The translations under genes were made by a program, and so were the position numbers. Of a DNA stretch of 64,000 nt, positions 52,601 through 60,784 are shown piece after piece. A model generated the notes under the pieces. The model ran no database searches. It was given only the letters and a program-made list of their open reading frames with translations, and was not told the origin of the DNA. The DNA is from Neobacillus paridis. GTDB taxonomy: Bacteria; Bacillota; Bacilli; Bacillales; Cytobacillaceae. The DNA is taken from NCBI RefSeq assembly GCF_016765675.1, contig NZ_JAESWB010000168.1, positions 558,001 through 622,000 on the forward strand. The letters run 5' to 3'. The number at the start of each line of letters is the position of its first letter. The stretch's first letter is position 1.

Positions 52601-53352
52601 CTTACCGTGGTAAATGTTTTGATTTTGCAAAAACAGTTGATTGTTTAGAATATACGTTGCCAACGGATCAGGTTACGTCAAAACAAATTATGCAGATAGT
52701 TGAGAGTATTGAAGATAATTACCAAAGTGTTGTAAGCCGTTATAAAAATGCAAAAGAAAAATATTATCCAAAAATAATAAATTCAATTAAAGTTATTTTT
52801 AATAAGTTAGGTGAAGATGGCCCTAAAAACAGTAATAATAAGGCCCAGTTAACATTCAAAAGAATAGGAGAAAATGTTCAAATTCATAAAGGAACATTTT
52901 TTATGAGCCAAAATATAGAAATAGGGGATAATGTATATATAGGACCCGAAGCATATATTTTTGCTCAAGGTGGTTTAGTGATTGGAGATGGGACTATAAT
53001 TGGACCAAGAGTAACAATTTTAACCAATAATCATAACTTCGATAGTCCTGATTTAAAAAGCATCCCTTACGATGGTAAAAATATTTTAAAAAAAGTTACA
53101 CTCTGTGAGAATGTTTGGATGGGAGCAAATGTATCTATAGTTCCCGGGGTAAAAATTGGTGAGGGGGCTGTTATTGCAATGGGAGCGGTTGTTACCAAGG
53201 ATGTTCCTCCTTTTGCAGTTGTCGGAGGAAACCCTGCTAAAATTATTAAATATAGAGATAAAGAAAGATATAATCAATTAAAGAAGGAGGGTAAAATATA
53301 TTTGAAAATGAAGGAGAATAACGATATTCCGATTTATTTTACGCAAGAATAA
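49663..53352 (+). CDS. Multidomain glycosyltransferase: GT2-TPR-polysaccharide pyruvyl transferase-acyltransferase
   Basis: A 1229-residue cytoplasmic protein. (1) N-terminal GT2 glycosyltransferase: SVCMIVKDEEKVIKRCLESI, IADTGSSDSTK and the metal motif DADEYVD at 83-89. (2) TPR-type repeats at about 195-330 (YYLGSEYDQLGDLDKAIKNY) and 571-690 (ALTIIDEALKIEPSNVDLY). (3) From about 702 a polysaccharide pyruvyl transferase-like domain: ILYLGWLGQNNIGDEVLYEL, VVLGGGSLIHLPYWI, SVRGSFTKNAL, NLKLHANILSASA. (4) At about 1065-1195 a left-handed beta-helix acyltransferase of the CAT/NodL type: IGDNVYIGPEAYIF, ILTNNHNFDSP, GANVSIVPGVKIGEGAVIAM, GNPAKIIKY. It is distinctly more AT-rich than its neighbours. 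The position after hag suggests flagellin glycan synthesis and decoration. AGGAGTG precedes the ATG; any promoter is unclear. Confidence 0.85.
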   Translation: MKPFLSVCMIVKDEEKVIKRCLESIVGIADEIIIADTGSSDSTKNIAVTYTDKVYDYKWEDDFSKARNFAASKAKGEWIFAIDADEYVDRNSFFAFKEELKNNPQNYNILAVQIVNFVGVNGNNTELNYHERVYKNDGFISYFRSIHELLKHKESKESRGFSGLQIFHSGYMGNIVKEKEKSKRNLTLLKNKKDKEPIDYYYLGSEYDQLGDLDKAIKNYKKGFQLKEDHNRDWVKKLLLRLVDTLHRADRDNEAIEIIDSCEEIYPYIVDFKFYRGKIFFDNGDFIHSKRVFEDILRKKNELKADTSNDFLEYLPHKFLGEIYESANELHLAVHHYSRALSINDADDYEWSKLINLLAKHSSLEELTEFMNNKLLTRHNITPQEVIKILLDVPDLNVQKLTRSILDEPELSTGEKEALFIKNLCLDGNINEVSKKLGEKSPSQIYSLLTKGIFSLIDFIIFTIETENQGYQKFLYEIKFDQNIGNLLNLLFNKKHKKLGEFEEELFISILKQANVLGWETVINQLNHKIKYLSVDAKVKIKKMKSKFTRNSETDDQEYESNQDQIGNDINCGIGELKVQIEGLLAKQHYNEALTIIDEALKIEPSNVDLYSIKAVVLISLQQIDKAKEELEKGLEIDPNHVDCLYNLAFIYEQIDQMDLAFDLYRKILILTNEEELRLEVISKIEQLEDRSKNSKLEKRDKKKILYLGWLGQNNIGDEVLYELFEHMFYKYNQHSENVYIDAFSTDSSNKVSISSYDLVVLGGGSLIHLPYWINICSEARKQNIPVVSWGTGIDGFYKSEHLNSIAISTQLANQFKDEYEQFKYISVRGSFTKNALLNIGVKSEIDEIGDPALIYAIEFLGEQQDLVKNNKNILINWGTSYNNIFGQNEEKVEQELASVANLLISNGYSITIYPIWTEDIEPVKRLGQKINNKKCQIISEVYDAKTLQKLISQSYMTINLKLHANILSASANVPFISLAYRGKCFDFAKTVDCLEYTLPTDQVTSKQIMQIVESIEDNYQSVVSRYKNAKEKYYPKIINSIKVIFNKLGEDGPKNSNNKAQLTFKRIGENVQIHKGTFFMSQNIEIGDNVYIGPEAYIFAQGGLVIGDGTIIGPRVTILTNNHNFDSPDLKSIPYDGKNILKKVTLCENVWMGANVSIVPGVKIGEGAVIAMGAVVTKDVPPFAVVGGNPAKIIKYRDKERYNQLKKEGKIYLKMKENNDIPIYFTQE

Positions 53353-53428
53353 AGTTTATTTTTATTAATGAAGTGCCGAGATAACAAGTGTAAATAAAAT
53401 TGGGTATATCGTTTTCGAAGACACAAAA

Positions 53429-53472
53429 CAGGTCAACCCACAACCACAAGGAGTTCCAATACTTTTTGTTAA
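53429..53472 (+). pseudogene. Remnant of a second flagellin 3' end
   Basis: In frame this reads QVNPQPQGVPILF, matching the hag C-terminus QANQQPQGVLQLL. At the DNA level 22 of the first 27 bases match hag from 49510, including ACAACCACAAGG unbroken. The match fades on both sides and no flagellin N-terminus remains. A terminator follows directly. Confidence 0.65.
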
Positions 53473-53488
53473 TATTAATTTATATGAT

Positions 53489-53519
53489 GGAGACTCTATT
53501 TTCAGTAGGGTCTCCTTTT
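53489..53519 (+). terminator. Terminator after the glycosyltransferase/flagellin remnant
   Basis: GGAGACTCTA (53489-53498) pairs with TAGGGTCTCC (53506-53515, one wobble), followed by TTTT. Confidence 0.82.
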
Positions 53520-53572
53520 CTAATATTTTGATAATAAAGTGTTTAAAAAAGATAAACCAGCCTTTTTAGCTA

Positions 53573-54022
53573 TTAAAGTAATTTAATCCGATACTCACAA
53601 TGGCTGTCGCCGTTGACATTGCATTTTTCTTCGCGGACGGTTTCGACGCCTCTGTAGAAGCGGGAAATCGCTCCTTCCAGAATGGCCCCTTCCAAATCGC
53701 AGACTTTGTTGCCAGGGTGAACTGGCAGACCTTTACAGAAACAATCGTCAATTCTTACCAGGTATGCTTTTTCGTTTGATTCAAGAATAGTTGGTATGCC
53801 AATTTTTAATTCCTCAAAATGGGATAGGGCATCTTCAATGGTGTTCACCGATAAACTTTGGCCAATCTTTCTTCCTACAGTAGCGGTGGTGTTTTTACCG
53901 TTCAATGGCAAACCTTGATACATTCCAATCAAACGAATCGACCTGAACAGCTCCAACGGGATTTGATTGCCCAACTTTTTGCGATTGATTTTTTTCATAT
54001 CCTCGAATGTAAATAAATCCAA
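53573..54022 (-). CDS. V4R-domain protein, function unknown
   Basis: A 149-residue soluble protein. Its C-terminal half matches the V4R (4-vinyl-reductase) small-molecule-binding fold: DCFCKGLPVHPGNKVCDLEG, then GAISRFYRG, and a cysteine-bearing ending (EEKCNVNGDSHCEYRI). Five cysteines cluster there and could bind a metal. The N-terminus is basic (KKINRKKLGNQIPLELFRSI). The start is TTG 54022 with GGAGGGG nine bases upstream. It is the only minus-strand gene in the filament region; whether it acts in motility is unknown. Confidence 0.7.
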   Translation of the reverse strand: MDLFTFEDMKKINRKKLGNQIPLELFRSIRLIGMYQGLPLNGKNTTATVGRKIGQSLSVNTIEDALSHFEELKIGIPTILESNEKAYLVRIDDCFCKGLPVHPGNKVCDLEGAILEGAISRFYRGVETVREEKCNVNGDSHCEYRIKLL

Positions 54023-54212
54023 AACTTTTCCCCTCCATCTATTTATGTACTTGCTAATTCTCTCAAATGAAATCCGAAAAAACCTTGATTAAGTTCACGA
54101 TTTTGGAAAGTTGGGAAAAAATTTTTAAAAAATCTGTCTGACTGTAAAGCGAGTACATCTACCAGTAATCCCCAGCCACACAAAGTTTTTACCAAATATA
54201 AACTCCAACTCC

Positions 54213-54239
54213 TAAACATTTCCTCCAATTCTCCGATAA
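54213..54239 (+). promoter_or_regulatory. SigD promoter of flaG-yviE
   Basis: TAAA (54213-54216), exactly 15 bases, TCCGATAA (54232-54239): seven of eight in the -10. It lies 34 bases before the flaG start. Confidence 0.82.
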
Positions 54240-54273
54240 TTCACTATATGAGGGCAATTAAGGAGTGATGGCT

Positions 54274-54621
54274 ATGCTGGATAAGATTTCGAATCAAACA
54301 CCATCTACGGATTTACAAGTAAAGCAAATTGATCAAGTGCCAAAGGTGAAAGTGGTTACCGCGGAAAAGCAGGAACAGCCGCAGCAGGATGTATTAACAA
54401 AAGAGAAAACCGAAAAAGTTATTAAAAGCATGAATGACTTTTTAAAAGAGTCCAATTCACATTTGAAGTTTCAGTTTCATGAGAAACTGAAGGAATACTA
54501 TGTAACGATTGTTGATGATGAGACCAACGAAGTCATCAAAGAAATTCCCCCGAAAAAAATGCTTGATATGTATGCGGCGATGACCGATTTTCTTGGCTTG
54601 TTGGTAGATAAGAAAGCCTGA
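54274..54621 (+). CDS. flaG: FlaG family protein
   Basis: A 115-residue protein with the FlaG core HLKFQFHEKLKEYYVTIVDDETNEVIKEIPPKKML preceded by a variable Gln/Lys-rich region. FlaG proteins influence filament length; the mechanism is unclear. ATG 54274 has AAGGAG eight bases upstream; GTG 54265 and ATG 54268 overlap that site. A SigD promoter lies directly upstream. Confidence 0.88.
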   Translation: MLDKISNQTPSTDLQVKQIDQVPKVKVVTAEKQEQPQQDVLTKEKTEKVIKSMNDFLKESNSHLKFQFHEKLKEYYVTIVDDETNEVIKEIPPKKMLDMYAAMTDFLGLLVDKKA

Positions 54622-54650
54622 GCGATAAACAATGATAAGGTGGTAGAACC

Positions 54651-55226
54651 ATGCAGCTTCCGCAAATTCGCTTACATCAAACCTATGCACAAATTGGACT
54701 GCAAATCACGCAGCCAGTTCAAGAGATTCACCAACAGCCTGCTGACTTATCAATTCAGCAGCATCCGGCGGAGATGGTTATTGAACGGAAACCTTCACAA
54801 CTGGAAATTGATCAGGACGAGGCCTGGTCTCAGCTTGGGTTTAAAAGCCTCCCTGAATTAAGTGCGGAAATGGCCGATTATTCCAGACAAGTCGGTTTAG
54901 AGGCGATTGCTGAAATCGCAGCGGAAGGGGACCAGCTGGCAGCGATTGAAAATAAGACGGATGCCATTGCCGCCATTTCGGCGGAAAAGGGGAACCCGCC
55001 ACCGGCTGATTTTAATATCACTTTCATTCCCAGTTATGGCTCGGTTAAGATTCATTACACTCCCACCGAAGTATATATCCATTGGAAACTGGGAGGAGCG
55101 GAGATCGAGGCGAAACAAAACAAACCAATCCACCACTATCAACCGGGTAAAACCGCAGTGTACCTCCGGCAAAGACAGTCATTGGAAATTGACTTTGTCG
55201 GTATCAATATTAACGAAAAATCATGA
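54651..55226 (+). CDS. yviE: YviE-family flagellar-locus protein (DUF6470)
   Basis: A 191-residue protein of the YviE type, known only from flagellar loci of Bacillus. It begins MQLPQIRLHQTYAQIGLQI, and its middle is Gln/Glu/Ala-rich (LEIDQDEAWSQLGFKSLPEL). A beta-rich end follows (FIPSYGSVKIHYTPTEVYIH and RQSLEIDFVGINI). In B. subtilis it lies before fliW-csrA-hag; here it follows flaG. AAGGTGG precedes the ATG. Function unknown. Confidence 0.82.
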   Translation: MQLPQIRLHQTYAQIGLQITQPVQEIHQQPADLSIQQHPAEMVIERKPSQLEIDQDEAWSQLGFKSLPELSAEMADYSRQVGLEAIAEIAAEGDQLAAIENKTDAIAAISAEKGNPPPADFNITFIPSYGSVKIHYTPTEVYIHWKLGGAEIEAKQNKPIHHYQPGKTAVYLRQRQSLEIDFVGININEKS

Positions 55227-55241
55227 TTCAATATAGATTAG

Positions 55242-55270
55242 AGCAGGGGCACTTGACCCTGTTTTTTTTT
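55242..55270 (+). terminator. Terminator after yviE
   Basis: CAGGG (55244-55248) pairs with CCCTG (55257-55261), extended by weak pairs, followed by at least eight Ts. Confidence 0.75.
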
Positions 55271-55330
55271 GCCTCCAATTCGTGCAGACACAAATATGCA
55301 ACAATTTTCGACAAAATTTGCAAATTCATA

Positions 55331-55357
55331 TAAACTATCTATTTTTTATTTCGATAA
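55331..55357 (+). promoter_or_regulatory. SigD promoter of the first dCache receptor
   Basis: TAAA (55331-55334), exactly 15 bases, TTCGATAA (55350-55357), six of eight in the -10. Confidence 0.65.
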
Positions 55358-55408
55358 TAACTTTATAGCGATATAAGTATAAAAAAATGCTAACAGTGGA
55401 GGGGCATC

Positions 55409-57433
55409 ATGCAGACTAAAAAACGATCAAAATTTCGCTGGAGAGGTACAAAAACGAAGTTGATAGCGGGGATGACAGCGGTTTCGATTATTCCAACGAT
55501 TTCTATCGCACTCATCTCTAATACCATCACGCAAAGTATCACGAAAGATCAAGTATCAAAATCAACGACGCAGTTGACGGAACAGGTAAGTACAGGGCTA
55601 AATTACAAATTGGAAGGAGCGGACCACCAGTTAGACCAATTAGCCCACGATATGATTTTCACTGAATTTTCCCAAAAGAAAGAAAGCCTGAAAAATGCCC
55701 AAATATTATTAGATGGGGCAAAACAGACTGATCAAGAGTATGCATTTGTTTATTTTGGTTCAGCCAAAAAGGATATGATCGTTTCACCCAAAAATGATAC
55801 TTTAAATGATGATTACGACCCAAGAAAAAGAGAATGGTATATAAAAGCAGTTGAAAAAAATGGTGATGTCTACTACAGCAAACCATATAAAGATGCCGGT
55901 ACTGGCAGGATGGTTTTAACACTCTCAAAAATAGTCCAAGATAAAAAGGGAAATATAGTTGGCGTAGTTGCGATTGACCTTGATATGGATAATTTCTCCA
56001 AATCCGTCGATCAAATTAAAATTGGTGAAAAAGGCTATATGTCCATAATTGCACCAGATGGTACCTATATTTATAAAAATAAAGCTGACAAAAATACCGC
56101 AAAATCAATTAATGGTCTAGCCCTCTGGCAGGATCTGCAAAACAGCCGGCAGGGAAGCAGTGAATTCACCTTAAAGGGCACAGAAAAATTTTCTACTTTT
56201 ACAACCAATAATAAGACAGGTTGGAAATTCGTATCAACCATCGATAACTCCGAATTAAATGCTAGTGCTAGGCAAATTCGTAATATTGGTTGGATATTGA
56301 CAGCGATTTTTGGGGTTTTATCTGCCGCCTGTGCCTACGTGTTTGGCCGGAGAATGGCGAAAAATATTAATGTTGTAAAAAATGCCTTGGAAACTGCTTC
56401 ACAAGGAGACTTTTCCGAACGGGTGTCGATCAACACACATGATGAATTTCATGATTTAGCCGACAGCTTTAACAATACCATGGAGCAAATTTCCGATTCC
56501 TTAAAGAAAATCGAGGTATCGTCGAAATCCGTATTGGATACCTCCTCACATCTTTCTGTGATCACGACCGAGACTAACGCAGCTCTCTCGGAAGTAACTC
56601 AGGCGATCGGTGAAATCGCCCAAGGATCTGGAATGCAAGCCAAAAATGTTCAAACAGGCTACGATCAAATGAAGGAGTTGACTAAGCAATTAGATGAAAT
56701 TTCACTTGCATCAGAAAAAATGAACCATGTTTCCAAGAAGTCGATGGAACTAAGCAGTGAAGGTTTGGAAAAAGTCGTATTCCTAACGGATAAAACCGCC
56801 TTAACAAAATCATCCACTACCGAAGTTTCTTCGATTATCAAGGACGTCGATGAGCGGATGGAAGAAATCAATACGATTATTGAAGCGATTACGAAAATTA
56901 CCGATCAAACCAATCTATTATCTTTGAATGCTTCAATTGAATCAGCGAGAGCTGGAGAACATGGCAGAGGATTTGCGGTTGTCGCCAATGAAGTGCGCAA
57001 ATTAGCAGAACAATCGAAAGCATCGGCCGATGAAATCAAACAGATTGTCAACAGCATAAAAGCGGTTGTGAAACATGCGGTGGAAGCTATGGAGCGGACC
57101 AATCAGGCAGTAACAGAACAGGACGAGGCCGTTAATGAAACGAAAGCGATTTTTAACGATATCCTCACCTCGGTTCAGGAATTGGCACAAAAAGTACAAG
57201 ATGTCGAAGTGTCTGTTCAGGACAGTCAAACGAACAAAGAGACTGTCAACCAAGAAATGGATAGTATTACAGCTGTATCCGAACAAACCGCAGCTGCTAC
57301 GGAAGAAGTCTCTGCTTCCACGGAAGAAATAGCGGCTACGATGAGTACTTTCGCCCAGCATGCCAACGGCTTAAGGGACCTCTCTGAGCAGTTGGATCAG
57401 GAAATTAAGAAATTTAAAATTGCCAAGAATTGA
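55409..57433 (+). CDS. Methyl-accepting chemotaxis protein with dCache sensor (copy 1)
   Basis: A 674-residue receptor. TM1 at about 17-40; an extracytoplasmic double-Cache domain at about 40-285 with the ligand-site style motif [20 protein letters not shown] and [21 protein letters not shown]2 at about 291-313; HAMP ([18 protein letters not shown]); then the signalling coiled coil with tip [20 protein letters not shown]. Ligands of this class are often amino acids. The terminal [16 protein letters not shown] resembles McpA/McpB/TlpA of B. subtilis. It is closely related to the next gene. Confidence 0.93.
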   Translation: MQTKKRSKFRWRGTKTKLIAGMTAVSIIPTISIALISNTITQSITKDQVSKSTTQLTEQVSTGLNYKLEGADHQLDQLAHDMIFTEFSQKKESLKNAQILLDGAKQTDQEYAFVYFGSAKKDMIVSPKNDTLNDDYDPRKREWYIKAVEKNGDVYYSKPYKDAGTGRMVLTLSKIVQDKKGNIVGVVAIDLDMDNFSKSVDQIKIGEKGYMSIIAPDGTYIYKNKADKNTAKSINGLALWQDLQNSRQGSSEFTLKGTEKFSTFTTNNKTGWKFVSTIDNSELNASARQIRNIGWILTAIFGVLSAACAYVFGRRMAKNINVVKNALETASQGDFSERVSINTHDEFHDLADSFNNTMEQISDSLKKIEVSSKSVLDTSSHLSVITTETNAALSEVTQAIGEIAQGSGMQAKNVQTGYDQMKELTKQLDEISLASEKMNHVSKKSMELSSEGLEKVVFLTDKTALTKSSTTEVSSIIKDVDERMEEINTIIEAITKITDQTNLLSLNASIESARAGEHGRGFAVVANEVRKLAEQSKASADEIKQIVNSIKAVVKHAVEAMERTNQAVTEQDEAVNETKAIFNDILTSVQELAQKVQDVEVSVQDSQTNKETVNQEMDSITAVSEQTAAATEEVSASTEEIAATMSTFAQHANGLRDLSEQLDQEIKKFKIAKN

Positions 57434-57472
57434 AATGGAGAGCTGATGATCAATTTTAAATAATGATTTTCC

Positions 57473-57505
57473 GGGGAAGAGAACATTGTTCTCTTTCCCT
57501 TTTTT
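57473..57505 (+). terminator. Terminator after receptor copy 1
   Basis: GGGGAAGAGAACA (57473-57485) pairs with TGTTCTCTTTCCC (57487-57499, one wobble), followed by six Ts. A fragment with TCGGCGAGTTTT follows at 57526-57537. Confidence 0.8.
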
Positions 57506-57707
57506 GGGCTCTTTGAGGCTAGCCAATCGGCGAGTTTTCTTTATCAACACAAAACTTTCGCATTTTGTCCACAATATTGAAACAAGTTCTTACGAAAACT
57601 GTTAAATCCTTCATAAACTTGCTATGAAAATACAATTAATATTAATATAGAGTATAGTAGTAATTTATTTTACAAAAATTATTTTTACATATTTTGGGGG
57701 AATTAAT

Positions 57708-59723
57708 ATGAATGAGAAGAACAGGGCGAAGTTTAAGTGGAGCAATACGAAGCCGAAGCTGATTGTCGGAATGGCAGCTGTTGCGATCATTCCAACGATT
57801 TCGATTGCATTAATTTCCAACACCTTTACGAAGAACATCATGAAAGAACAGCTTGCTGATTCTACCCTTCAATTGACAGATCAAACCAGCACAAGCCTCA
57901 CATATAAACTGGAAGGTGTGGAACATCAGCTTAACCAACTATCACACAACATTAACTTTACTGATATTTATCAAAATCGGGATCGTAAAAAAATCGCCAA
58001 TCAATTACTGAATGAAACCTTGAATACCAATAAAGAGTATGCGTACGTATACTTCGGAACAGAGAAAAAAGATATGTTAAGTGCTCCAAATGATCCGCTG
58101 CCTCCGAATTATGATCCGAGACAACAGGATTGGTACCAAGAAACTGTTGCCAAAAATGGCGAAACATTCTTCAGCAAACCATATGCGGATGAAGGCACAG
58201 GAAAAATGGTCCTGTCGTTGGGACAAGCCGTTAAGGACCGATCCGGCAAGCTTGTCGGAGTAGTGGCAATTGATTTGGACATGGGCAGCTTCGCGAAATC
58301 GATGAAGAATATAAAGGTTGGTAAAAACGGTTATATCAGCATTATCGGAGCTGACGGCAGCTATATTTATCATCCAGATGTAGACCCGAAGAAATCTGTC
58401 TCCGTAAAATCACTTCCGTTCTGGCAAGAGATGAAGGACCAGCAAAAGGGTAGCACTGAATATAGTCTTAAAGGAAAACAACTGTTCTCTTCCTTTACGA
58501 CCAACGAAAAGACAGGCTGGAAGTTCGTTGCCACCGAGGACAATGCCGAGTTAATTAAGGGCGCAATTCAAATTAGGAACATCGGCTGGTTCTTAACGGC
58601 GCTGTTTGGAGTCTTATCTGCGGCCGCAGCATACTTAATCAGCCGAATTATTTCGAAAAATATTCATACTGTCAAAGATGCCTTGGAAGTCGCATCAAAT
58701 GGGGACTTTACCGAAAGAGTTTCGATCAAAACAAAAGATGAGTTTAAAGAATTGGAACAAAGCTTTAATCATACGATGGATCAATTCTCCAGTTCCCTGA
58801 AACAAATCAAAGATTCTTCGAAAACGGTTCTTGATACTTCCGCTCATCTATCGGTGATCACAACAGAAACCAATGCAGCCTTATCAGAAGTGACCCAGGC
58901 AATAGGAGAAATTGCTCAAGGAGCGGGAATGCAGGCGAAAAATGTTCAAAACGGTTATGATCAAATGAAGGAATTATCAAAAAAACTGGATGAAATCGCC
59001 AGAGCATCCGAAAATATGAATCAAGTTTCAAAACGTTCGATGGAATTAAGCAGTCAAGGGTTAGAAAATATTGGCTTCCTGACAGATAAAACGTCGGTAA
59101 CTAAATCATCAACAACCGAGGTAACTTCCATTATTAAAGAGGTCGATACCCAAATGGAAGCGATCAATACCATTATTGAAGCGATTACCAAAATTACCGA
59201 TCAAACTAATCTTCTATCCTTAAATGCTTCAATTGAATCGGCAAGGGCTGGTGAACATGGAAAAGGGTTTGCTGTCGTTGCGAATGAGGTCCGTAAATTG
59301 GCGGAACAATCAAAAGCCTCAGCTGACGAGATTAAGCGCATTGTCAACAGCATAAAGGCGGTTGTAAAAAATGCCGTGGAAGCAATGGAACGGACGAACC
59401 AGGCCGTAACCGAACAGGACGAAGCGGTAAATCAAACGAAAGCAATTTTTAACGATATATTATCTTCCGTACAGGAGTTGACGCAGAAGGTTCAAGATGT
59501 GGAATTGTCTGTTCAAGATAGTCAAGCAAACAAGGAAACGGTCAATCAAGAAATGGATAGCATAACTGCCGTTTCTGAACAAACCGCTGCAGCGACGGAA
59601 GAGGTTTCCGCTTCTACCGAAGAGATTTCGGCAACGATGAGTACGTTTGCCCAGTATGCTAATGACTTAAGAGACTTGGCTGAGCGGCTGAATCAGGAAA
59701 TCAAGAAATTCAAAATCGAATAG
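57708..59723 (+). CDS. Methyl-accepting chemotaxis protein with dCache sensor (copy 2)
   Basis: A 671-residue paralogue of the preceding receptor with the same layout: TM1 (about 17-40), dCache sensor ([20 protein letters not shown]), TM2 near 290-312, HAMP ([18 protein letters not shown]) and signalling domain with the same tip. The signalling halves are almost identical in protein sequence while the sensor halves have diverged, so the two probably detect different ligands but share output. I see no SigD promoter here; GGGGGAATT is the ribosome site. Confidence 0.93.
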   Translation: MNEKNRAKFKWSNTKPKLIVGMAAVAIIPTISIALISNTFTKNIMKEQLADSTLQLTDQTSTSLTYKLEGVEHQLNQLSHNINFTDIYQNRDRKKIANQLLNETLNTNKEYAYVYFGTEKKDMLSAPNDPLPPNYDPRQQDWYQETVAKNGETFFSKPYADEGTGKMVLSLGQAVKDRSGKLVGVVAIDLDMGSFAKSMKNIKVGKNGYISIIGADGSYIYHPDVDPKKSVSVKSLPFWQEMKDQQKGSTEYSLKGKQLFSSFTTNEKTGWKFVATEDNAELIKGAIQIRNIGWFLTALFGVLSAAAAYLISRIISKNIHTVKDALEVASNGDFTERVSIKTKDEFKELEQSFNHTMDQFSSSLKQIKDSSKTVLDTSAHLSVITTETNAALSEVTQAIGEIAQGAGMQAKNVQNGYDQMKELSKKLDEIARASENMNQVSKRSMELSSQGLENIGFLTDKTSVTKSSTTEVTSIIKEVDTQMEAINTIIEAITKITDQTNLLSLNASIESARAGEHGKGFAVVANEVRKLAEQSKASADEIKRIVNSIKAVVKNAVEAMERTNQAVTEQDEAVNQTKAIFNDILSSVQELTQKVQDVELSVQDSQANKETVNQEMDSITAVSEQTAAATEEVSASTEEISATMSTFAQYANDLRDLAERLNQEIKKFKIE

Positions 59724-59740
59724 CGTGGGTGCAACAGCGG

Positions 59741-59815
59741 AGGATGCTCCAAAAGAATGGCATCAGCATTACAATATATGGGTGCCTGGCTATTTGGAGC
59801 AGCCTCTTTATGTGT
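59741..59815 (+). terminator. Large branched hairpin after receptor copy 2
   Basis: TGCTCCAAA (59745-59753) and TTTGGAGCA (59793-59801) are exact inverted repeats; AGG and CCT extend the stem with one-base bulges. Inside the loop GGCAT and GGTGCC can form a smaller hairpin. A short T-rich stretch follows. The rest of the 264-base gap to flgM holds only the SigD promoter. Confidence 0.55.
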
Positions 59816-59929
59816 TTTCGATAAAATTTGATTATCTCATCATCATTATGGTGAAAATCAATTGACATTTTGATAAAATAGAAGAAGTTCATCATTGAAT
59901 CGGAAATGGAATTATTTTTTCAGGGTTCC

Positions 59930-59956
59930 TAAACTTTGTTAAAAAATAGCCGATAA
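59930..59956 (+). promoter_or_regulatory. SigD promoter of the flgM operon
   Basis: TAAA (59930-59933), exactly 15 bases, GCCGATAA (59949-59956): a perfect consensus match 31 bases before flgM. It lets SigD raise the level of its own anti-sigma factor. Confidence 0.88.
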
Positions 59957-59987
59957 AGATAAATAAGTAAGAGGGAGGGACTTATAT

Positions 59988-60269
59988 ATGCGAATTAATG
60001 AAACAAGTTATGGTTTATATTCATACCAAAAACAACAAAATCGTGTTAATCATATACAAACCAATTCATCCAAAAAGACCTCGTCATCGGCAAATGTTGA
60101 GATTTCATCACAGGGACGGGAGATATCACAAGCGATGATGTCGGACCAAGCACAGCGGCAGCAGCGGGTTCAAGAATTAAAACAACAAATTGCCGCGGGA
60201 ACATATCAGATTGACAGCGGTAAAGTAGCCGATAAAATGATTGATTTTTGGAAGGGAACTTCCAGGTAG
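59988..60269 (+). CDS. flgM: Anti-sigma-D factor FlgM
   Basis: A 93-residue protein: disordered Ser/Asn/Gln-rich N-terminal half and a C-terminal SigD-binding part (ISSQGREISQAMMSDQAQ, then RVQELKQQIAAGTYQIDSGKVADKMI). FlgM holds SigD inactive until the hook is complete and FlgM is inactivated or exported. GAGGGAGGGAC precedes the ATG. It is the first gene of flgM-flgN-flgK-flgL under a SigD promoter. Confidence 0.93.
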   Translation: MRINETSYGLYSYQKQQNRVNHIQTNSSKKTSSSANVEISSQGREISQAMMSDQAQRQQRVQELKQQIAAGTYQIDSGKVADKMIDFWKGTSR

Positions 60270-60280
60270 GTGACAACAGG

Positions 60281-60766
60281 ATGGATTCTTTTAATCATGT
60301 GATTCAAACATTGGAGGCCATGAATACTGCACATGGACAGCTGCTGGAACTGGCAAACGAAAAGCGAAATTTACTTGTGGATGGCAATATTCAGGGGCTC
60401 CAAAATTTGATTCAGCTTGAATCTAAGTGTGCGGATGAAATCGAGCGGCTTGAACTGCAAAGACAAAGTGAAGTTCAGGCTTTTATGACTCAATCAGGAC
60501 TGACAGGAGATTCTTATACATTGGAAGAATTAATAAATGCAGTGGATGATGCCGATAGGAAGATACAGTTACAATCGATTGCCCAAGAGCTGCGATGTAA
60601 AATTAAAACCATTGCGGAATTGAATGAGAGTAATCAGCAGTTAATTCAAACATCGCTTTCTTTTATTCAATATTCTGTTGGACTGCTGGTGAAAAATGAA
60701 CCGGCGATCGGTTATGGTCCAAAAGCGACCAAACAATATGCTAATCTGTTAGATGCCAAAATATGA
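60281..60766 (+). CDS. flgN: Flagellar export chaperone FlgN
   Basis: A 161-residue helical protein that chaperones the hook-filament junction proteins FlgK and FlgL, the next two genes. Typical start: VIQTLEAMNTAHGQLLELAN followed by EKRNLLVDGNIQGLQNLI. The C-terminus carries SFIQYSVGLLV. ATG 60281 has AGGTAGGTG upstream; the in-frame start at 60248 lies inside flgM. The gene is known as yvyG in B. subtilis. Confidence 0.88.
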   Translation: MDSFNHVIQTLEAMNTAHGQLLELANEKRNLLVDGNIQGLQNLIQLESKCADEIERLELQRQSEVQAFMTQSGLTGDSYTLEELINAVDDADRKIQLQSIAQELRCKIKTIAELNESNQQLIQTSLSFIQYSVGLLVKNEPAIGYGPKATKQYANLLDAKI

Positions 60767-60784
60767 TTTAAAGCAGGGGATACT

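Noticed and set aside
54640..54861. A 73-codon frame overlapping yviE
   Set aside because: It lies in another frame of yviE, has arginine/serine-rich composition typical of a shadow and no good ribosome site of its own.
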